A stretch of DNA of 64,000 nt. Origin: Laccaria trichodermophora (taxonomy: Eukaryota > Basidiomycota > Agaricomycetes > Agaricales > Hydnangiaceae). Below, piece after piece: positions 57,608 through 64,000 of this stretch (its first letter is position 1; each line of letters opens with the position of its first letter). The notes below the pieces were generated by a model. The model saw only the letters and a program-made list of their open reading frames with translations, was not told the DNA's origin and searched no databases. Position numbers and translations under genes: made by a program. The stretch is taken from positions 1-64,000 of the forward strand of contig JACTVC010000029.1 of assembly GCA_018417955.1 (NCBI GenBank). Reading direction: 5' to 3'.

Positions 57608-59618
57608 ATGGGTATTGATGGTTTATGGAAGGTGAATGACTGTTCAGCTTTCTTCGGCAAACTTTCAATGCTAATCAGCCTATCTAGTATGTTGAGGCTG
57701 CTGCAAAGGAGGTCTCCCTGCATCACCTCGCTGTGGAACAAGGTTTTGTCCTGAACTCCGGAGGGATAAGATGCCTTCGAGTAGGAATTGATGCAAGGTC
57801 AGATCATTCCGCTCTTTCGCTCTATTCAAACTGATGTCCTTCACCAGTGGCTGGATTCACAGGGCGATGTACCGGCACAGCAACACAAAAAACCCTGAGC
57901 TGGCTACCCTTTTTGCTCGATGCTGTCGGCTTCTTGAGGAGCCTATCTCTGCTTTGTTCTTTTTTGATGGGCCCAAACGGGCAAGTGTAAAACGTGGAAA
58001 GCAAGTTCGTGGCAACCCACACTGGATTGAGCGCGATTTCAAGAAGATGGTGAAGGCGTTTGGATGGGAGGTGGTTGATGTATGTTAAGTGTTACCTAGA
58101 AAGCCATTCTCTCACCTTGCTACAGGCTCCCGGTGAGGCGGATGCTGAACTCGCACGTTACTCAAAGCTGGGAGTCATTGACGTTGTCGCAAGCGAAGAT
58201 TCAGATTTGTTGGTGCTTGGTGCCAAGGCTGTCCTACGAAAGTAAGTGAGCGAAAATCGTATAATTTATGTGGCTCACTCATTCCGTGCATCAGCTTGGC
58301 TGAGGCTGATGGAGACGAAAAGGCAAAGCTCTACCGCGCCGAAGACATCGCGCAACATCCCTCTCTGCAACTTAGTACTGCAGGCCTTGTTTTGATCGCT
58401 CTGCTGGCTGGTGGTGATTTTTCGGTAACACAGCTTGTAGCTACTGGGTTGCTTAGACCTAACATCATCTTCACAGGATGGGGTCAAAGGCTGCGGCATC
58501 CAGACGGCAGCAGGCCTGGCCAAGGCACGGTATGGGGAGGCACTCATCCGTGAAATCTCCTCATGCAACGGGCAGACCAATGACTTCCTTGTGGCATGGC
58601 GACATGGTTTGCGTGAAGAGCTTCACACAAACAGCTCAGGCTTCCTGCCATCACGCCAGCCTGGTCTTGCTCAGTCACTTCCATCAGACTTCCCCAATCT
58701 CAAGGTAGCTGAACATTATATAAGCCCTATGGTCTCTGCTGCAGAACCAATATGTTTCATTGGGCATGGTCCTGATCCCGTCCGGCTGGCTGCCTTTGCA
58801 GAGGAACATTTTCATTGGGGCAGCACTGATGCAATTCTTGTCCGCTTTACAACGACTATTTTTCAAGCCCTTCCGCTTGCTCATCTTTATTCTGTTGCTC
58901 GTGAAACTGATCTTGGTCTTGCTCGAAGACCTTGCAAATACATTAGCGAGGTCCTCCAGTGCCGCGTCATGGGGCATTCCTCCAATCCACGCCACCCAGA
59001 AGTTCGCGTGTCCTGTGTTCTGGACGATGCGCTTGTCGATGCCATCATTAAAGCAGTACAGGGCACTCAGAATGACAGCGAAACAGAGAGAAAGGTCAAA
59101 TACTGGCGAACCTCTTTACTTCCCAGGCTTCGTGCATGGTTACCAATTGTAATAATTCAACAAACATATCCAGAGCTGTTTGCTGAAGGTAAGTCTGCTA
59201 TGACTTTCTCTTGATGGTAATTACTGAGTCAATGATCAACAATAGACAGGGGGGATGTACCTCGGGGCGATAAAGCCTTGTCTTCCTCATTAGGTAGGCA
59301 ACATTGTCTTCATCTCACAACTTCTCTATTAATTCATGGAGGTACGCCAGGCAAACACGAGGTTTCCATCCTTGACAAAAACCAACCGGCAACTGAGCCG
59401 ACCAAAGTTACGAAGCAGCCGAATGTCATCGCTGTGATTGACCTCACCGTTCCCGCACAGGAAACAGGTGTGATCTCTTTGTTTTCCCAGCCCCGGCAAC
59501 TCACCATTAACAAATTCGGACAGGGAAGATTGTCGTGCCCATGAAAAAATCAATGAATGACGGGCGTGACCCTGAACATGCTCTTATAATCGACTCTGAC
59601 TCTGAACAGGAGGTATGA
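57608..59618 (+). CDS. GEN1/XPG-type structure-specific nuclease (PIN-like), 530 aa
   Basis: Nine exons: 57608-57631, 57688-57797, 57848-58079, 58126-58241, 58295-58424, 58477-59188, 59246-59293, 59342-59467, 59524-59618; 531 codons with all phases matching. The start MGIDGLWKYVE is the XPG/Rad2 N-motif (usual MGIxGLW). Active-site acids are in place: RVGIDASGW (Asp43), FFFDGPKR (Asp85), DAPGEADAELA (Glu126, Glu130 region), ASEDSDLLVLG (Asp147, Asp149) and LLAGGDFSDGVKGCG (Asp202), the last opening the helix-hairpin-helix. YISPMVSAAEP..HFHWG recalls the GEN1/Yen1 segment after the core. Such enzymes cut flaps and Holliday junctions in the nucleus. The C-terminus is disordered. The recombinase gene starts 103 bp downstream on the same strand. 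Confidence 0.85.
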
Positions 59619-59721
59619 ATAGGAGGTGCGGGTTTGTATATGATTAATCTGTTTCAGTGCCCTCTCCGTGTGTATATAATGTAACTAGCAATGCACATTC
59701 CGCACCTCCCCCTTTTCTATC

Positions 59722-61412
59722 ATGGCTGACGGCCACCCTTCGCTACTTGCTCGCAACTTCAAAGCCCTCAATATCCAGTTTCAAAATGGAGACGACAGAA
59801 TTACTGAAGAAGAAATTGATGAGGATCTCGAGGGGGAACAGGGCACAATTCCTGACCTTGTTGCAGCTGACCTTGAGCCAGAAAATCGTGAATTCATGAA
59901 GAAATGGAAAGCCTCTGTTTTCGGAGCTTCAAGAGGTGTTGCCGACAAGACAGAGGCCGAATACCAGCGGTAAAGACAGGAAATCACATCAGTGCCTCAT
60001 CACTCACGTTCTGCAGACTTAAGGAGCAATGCGCCGCCTTCTTGACAAATTCTGGCCTCATCAAGAATTCCTCAGAGCTCTTTTGTGGCTCCCCCCCAGT
60101 GGATGCTCCTTTCTGGATCTGCTCTTGGATTATGAGCAAGTCCGTCCTTTTCTTTTATTAACCGCTTCTCTCACTCGGTGGGCTGAATGTTGAACTTTCG
60201 CTAACAGATGTGATGAAATTACCCTTGATGGTAAACACCGCCCACAAAACCAGTTTCGGGACTCCTATGCTCAGGCTCAAAAGATGCGGGCTGCAATGAC
60301 CCATGTATTTACGCGTGACTACAACCTTGGATCAGTGCAGTGGCATGAGAGCGAACTGGTCCCTGGTCGCATGATGGGCAACCCCTCCATTTCATCCGAA
60401 GTAGCAAATTACATGTCTGGGCTTCGGCGTCGAAAGGTGACTTGGTTCCCGAAATGTAAACTCATCTCATAAATTTATTGTAGGTCAAAGCTGGAGAGAC
60501 ACCAACAAGTGCTCGAGCGATAACTTCTGTTCGTCTCTCAAAAACTGGGTCTCATGATCTAATTAATTTTTCAGAGTATTTTGGAGGATTTGTACGACTA
60601 CAATCACCTCCCGGAGAACTGGAAAATTCATGCGTATACACCTCTTTCTCGCCAAGATGCTGGAAGGCTCCATGAGTGGGGTGGTGGACTTACACGACGA
60701 GCACTCCAAGCTGTATACACAATTGCTTTTCTGTGTTTGCTTCGGGTGGATGAGGTTCTTAAATTAACGATGGCAGATATTGAAATGTCAAAGAACCGTA
60801 TGACTTTGACACTGCCATATCGCAAAACACATCAATATGGAGGTGCGTATTGAAATTATTTCTTTTTTAACTTGCTGACATTTCAACGTCTGACTAGAAA
60901 TAAAGCCATTTCACTTGTACCGTCTTGAAGAACCAGATGCTTACCTTTGCCCTGTTCGAGCGCTTTCTGACTGGATCGATGCTGCAGAGATAACCGATGG
61001 ATATGTGTTCCGAAAGATTGGTTCGGGAGAAAGACCTGTCGAAAGCAACACACCAATGGTCAGTGATTTATTTTTTCCTTGCGAAACGTACCAAGTCTTT
61101 TGCCAGACGTCAGAACAGTTCCTCGAGTTATTCAGAAACAACCTTCTTGACATAAAGATCGATCCAACCCCCTATGGAACCCACTCGTTCAGGCGTGGTG
61201 GCTGTCAATATTTGGCAGGAGAGCGGCGATGGCTCCTACGCACCATTTGCGAGTGGGGTGGCTGGAGCACGGAATTTTCCAGCATGACAATTGTAAAGTA
61301 CTTGATCTCATGGAACGACAACCCCACAGAGCAACGCGAGGACTACTTTAATCCAGCGCGGAGACCAGCCACCAAGTGCTTTCGCTGTGGGAGATCTTGT
61401 CATTGTGCTTGA
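59722..61412 (+). CDS. tyrosine recombinase (Crypton-like), 459 aa
   Basis: Seven exons: 59722-59969, 60017-60139, 60208-60436, 60484-60528, 60575-60842, 60898-61058, 61107-61412; 460 codons, all phases match. The acidic N-terminus (EEEIDEDLEGEQGT) precedes a SAM-like core-binding part. The catalytic half shows AFLCLLRVDEVLKL (Arg272), a strand Lys near YRKTHQ, GTHSFRRGGCQYL (His384, Arg387), the W411 position of CEWGGWS and the nucleophile candidate Tyr423 in TIVKYLISW. It should break and rejoin DNA through a 3'-phosphotyrosine, forming Holliday junctions. A CFRCGRSCHC knuckle ends the protein. No stop or frameshift. This could be domesticated, or the integrase of a Crypton element. Confidence 0.8.
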
Positions 61413-61545
61413 GCTCGAAAATTGTTGGGCAGGTAGGCAAGTATGGACTTCATCAAAACAAAGAGATACGTGAAAGGACAATGAATTACGGAAATGTCAA
61501 CTAATTACGAACATATATATGTACCCTATTATCAGTGAATCTAAG

Positions 61546-63293
61546 CTACTCATCCTCGTCATCTGATTCTAATCCCTCCCCTGCTATTCCCTTCAGCTGT
61601 CGGTACCGCTTGGCAATGTGTGAAGATCTGACCATGGCATGGATCGCCCCACCCTTCCGGTACGAAAAGGAAGCAGGGAATGTGGGACCATACTCATCTC
61701 TAGCCTGCTGAGCAAGTACTTCATCTGCCGCAACCCGCTGCTGAGCCAACTCTGCCACAATCCTCGTGAAGTTCATTCTCTCCCCATCCCTCGTAAAATC
61801 CTCCCAAAAGCTCTCCGGGGTGCCCTGACGATAACGACGCACTACGTTCTGAGAAATAAAATTAGACGACGTTGCAACAACAGAGATTTGTTGCCAACCT
61901 TCCACTTGAACCATTTGTCTTTGGTTCCTCGCCACTGGCCAGGTTTCCAATGCTCATTCTTCCCCCTTGAGCTCTTGTACACATCCCTCCAATACACAAG
62001 AGCAATCGGGCGGCCACAGATGACCAACGGAGATACGTTGTCCCAGTTCGATGTCGTGTCATCCCACATGCGGTTGAGTCCTGCGATGTCATGCGCAAAG
62101 GAGATGATGGGTGGTGCCCTGACATCAGCTGCCGTGAACGTGATTCGCGTCTTGTCGCCCAAAACGAGGGTTCGCGTGATGACCGCATCATCAGATGGGA
62201 TGGTGTCGTTGACCTGCGTAGCATGGGTGGTGAAAGCGGGTGTGACGCTGTGTTCAGAAAATGCTGAATCCGTGATAGAAAGCGCCGAAGCTTCAAGGGT
62301 GAGGGGTGTGGATGTTGGCTGTGGCTGTCTGCCAGCTGATAGGGAAGGAAGGGGGGTGAGGAAGGAGAGGGGAGACAGGGATGTTGTTCGGTTGTTGGCC
62401 GGGTCAGCGATGTGTGAAAGAAGTTGATTGAGCTGGCAGCTCGTATATTCGAGCTTCGCCTGGAGAGCAGGATCTGTATTTGTCTGAAAAAATTGTATCA
62501 GCGATAGAATGTCATAATGGAAGACATCTCTTCCATACCGATCGCTCCAACAGCGTCGTCTGTGTCTGTGCAGCCATCCTTCGCCTCTCCTCCCTAGGAC
62601 GATAGGGATTCTCCTTGACGATTGTTCGAGCCTGCGTCACAGTGAGCTCAAAGGTAGCGCACATGGGTAAGATGGGTTGTTACCCATGTGAGGATCCTGT
62701 CGCGCTCCTCCTGTGTTTGCTTTGGCAGTAAGTTCTCGGTTGGAAGAACATCGGCATTGGGTGCGCGAGCAGCCGTTGAACCTTGACCAAAGATGGCTTC
62801 AGTCCTTCGAGCTGATTTCTTCTTCAACGTTGTCCTTGATGATCCACCAAGGTGTGCTCGTCGTGCTGCAGGGATGGTTCTGTAAAGGGAATCAGCATCG
62901 AATAAAAAGCAGGTATGGGTCCTGAACTCACTTGGTCCACTCGTCCTCGTGTTCGCTGTACCACACCAATTTTTCGCGCAGGCTCGCCATATTTCCGGAA
63001 TGGGGAAGGCGGAAGCGCTTGCACCACTCCACTAACATCGCCTTCTTGATCCCAGGACCGTCACTGGTCAAACCGATACGTGAGCCATCTGCCATCGAGC
63101 AGAAAGAGAGGGAGAAGGACACTCACATGCGCATGAACCGCTTCTGCCTCTTACCATCCACAATCGGTCCAGGTAAGGGGATGACCAGCCCCTCTGTTGC
63201 GCCGCATTCCAAAGCCCGTCGAGAACCAGCCAAGGGGGTCGAGTCAATATCCATAGCATCCCCGTCAATGTCGGCATCTCCGTCAATGTCCAT
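61546..63293 (-). CDS. SAP-domain protein, 490 aa
   Basis: Six exons: 63293-63155, 63088-62932, 62879-62684, 62631-62539, 62483-61899, 61848-61546; 491 codons in phase. The start MDIDGDADIDGDAMDID is acidic. Residues about 55-95 form a SAP-like helix pair (GIKKAMLVEWCKRFRLPHSG, MASLREKLVWYSEHEDEW), a DNA-binding fold. A basic link (SSRTTLKKKSARRTEA) and a Thr/Ser-rich middle follow. The C-terminal half is conserved-looking (DIAGLNRMWDDTTSNWD, ICGRPIALVYWRDVYKS, FKWKNVVRRYRQGTPESFW) and ends in an acidic tail (ESDDEDE). Convergent with the recombinase, 133 bp apart. The usual partner is not established; I infer it targets or architecturally assists the recombinase. Confidence 0.75.
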
Positions 63294-64000
63294 CCTGTTG
63301 AAAAACAGCCCTCAGTTGCTATAAAGCACGAAGCAGGTCAGCAGCCCGACTGCAAGAACAAAGAGGCAGCACAGCGTCGGCAAGTCTTGAAGACAGCGCG
63401 TGGTTTCTGAGATTGGTACGCAGGCTGTGATCGGTTTCAGGACCTCAAAAAAGAGGCTGCCGTCGGGGGGACCATTGTGGGGGGCCCACTGCCGGATCGA
63501 TCTGAAAATGCAATAGAGATCAGCACGCGAAACGGCGGTGAGCGACGGAGGAGACGAAAACAAGGGCAAAGGGCGTGACGGGCATCACCCAAAGGGGACG
63601 AAGACGGTACTGGAGCCGAGCAACAGTTCACACCCTGACTTGGCGCGCGTCGGCGCTTGCCGGGTGACAGGACCGTCTGTTTCCCGAGAGAAGTCAGACG
63701 TGACAAAGCGTGACCTTACTAAAAGTGATTCGTTGCTCCCAGCCGTTACCTTGAGATGAACATCGGAGTTTGAAAGGTAATGGCTGGTCACGAGCCAATC
63801 CACCATTGGAAACAAACAAAACAAAATAGACCCTGATCTAGGGTTTCCCCAGTCTGTTGGCCTCTGGCGGTCCGATAAGGACACCACCAGGATAATTACT
63901 TGGCCATTCCCAAGGACTTGCTAATATAAGTCCTTGGCCACATAACTTGAATTTTGTTTTCAAGATCGCCCAAAAATCGCACTGCCAACCTTTTTGCAAA
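63294..64000. other. 5' flank of the SAP gene, no gene seen
   Basis: GC-rich to about 63700, then AT-rich. The ORFs here overlap in several frames without splice signals. No terminal repeat of the cassette was recognised by eye. Confidence 0.35.

Overview
The window reads as a piece of an Agaricomycete (mushroom-forming basidiomycete) nuclear genome. Evidence: introns are short (mostly 46-66 nt) with GT..CTRAY..AG signals, transcription is on both strands without operons, and many families are ones I know mainly from mushrooms (Plavaka transposase with a DUF6532-like partner, F-box/LRR-like families, a 'SWWP' family, TEA/ATTS and Zn2Cys6 regulators). It is an accessory, transposon-rich region. 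I do not name a species. All family names rest on motif recognition, with no database search.

Layout. 0-6 kb: end of a gene cut by the window edge, an 821-residue class protein (991-3475, minus), a 225-aa gene (4404-5295, minus) and an upstream candidate. 6-8.6 kb: an oxidoreductase relic, then a 1988-bp CACTA-like element with 29-bp terminal inverted repeats that holds minisatellites. 8.9-12.7 kb: a basidiomycete unknown gene, an F-box-like gene with an internal stop, and two minor minus-strand genes. 13.4-18.2 kb: a TA-flanked 620-bp MITE, the second member (14491-15369) of the 225-aa family, and four copies of one palindrome. 18.4-31.4 kb: three decaying F-box/LRR copies on the minus strand. 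The middle copy carries an 837-bp MITE and has a Plavaka transposon (DUF6532-like and Plavaka genes back to back) in its 3' end. 27.6-46.2 kb and 51.5-52.8 kb: a mosaic array. Fragments resembling host genes (Ca2+-ATPase N-terminus twice, TEA/ATTS factor, Zn2Cys6 plus a kinase-like piece) are each joined to the same 3' module, and SET-like repeat units lie between them. 46.5-49.0 kb: an intact 12-exon acyl-CoA ligase with a peroxisomal signal. 53-56.8 kb: gag-like debris, a small candidate gene and a tandem array of exon-plus-intron units. 57.6-63.3 kb: three intact, tightly packed genes: a GEN1/XPG-type nuclease, a Crypton-like tyrosine recombinase and a SAP-domain protein.

How the genes may work together. 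The last three genes are the best candidate for a functional system: a tyrosine recombinase makes Holliday junctions, GEN1-type nucleases cut them, and a SAP protein binds DNA. The 33-46 kb array looks like a gene-fragment shuffling zone. Three internal stops in the F-box copies are CGA to TGA changes, which suggests that cytosine deamination at CpG is erasing duplicates here.
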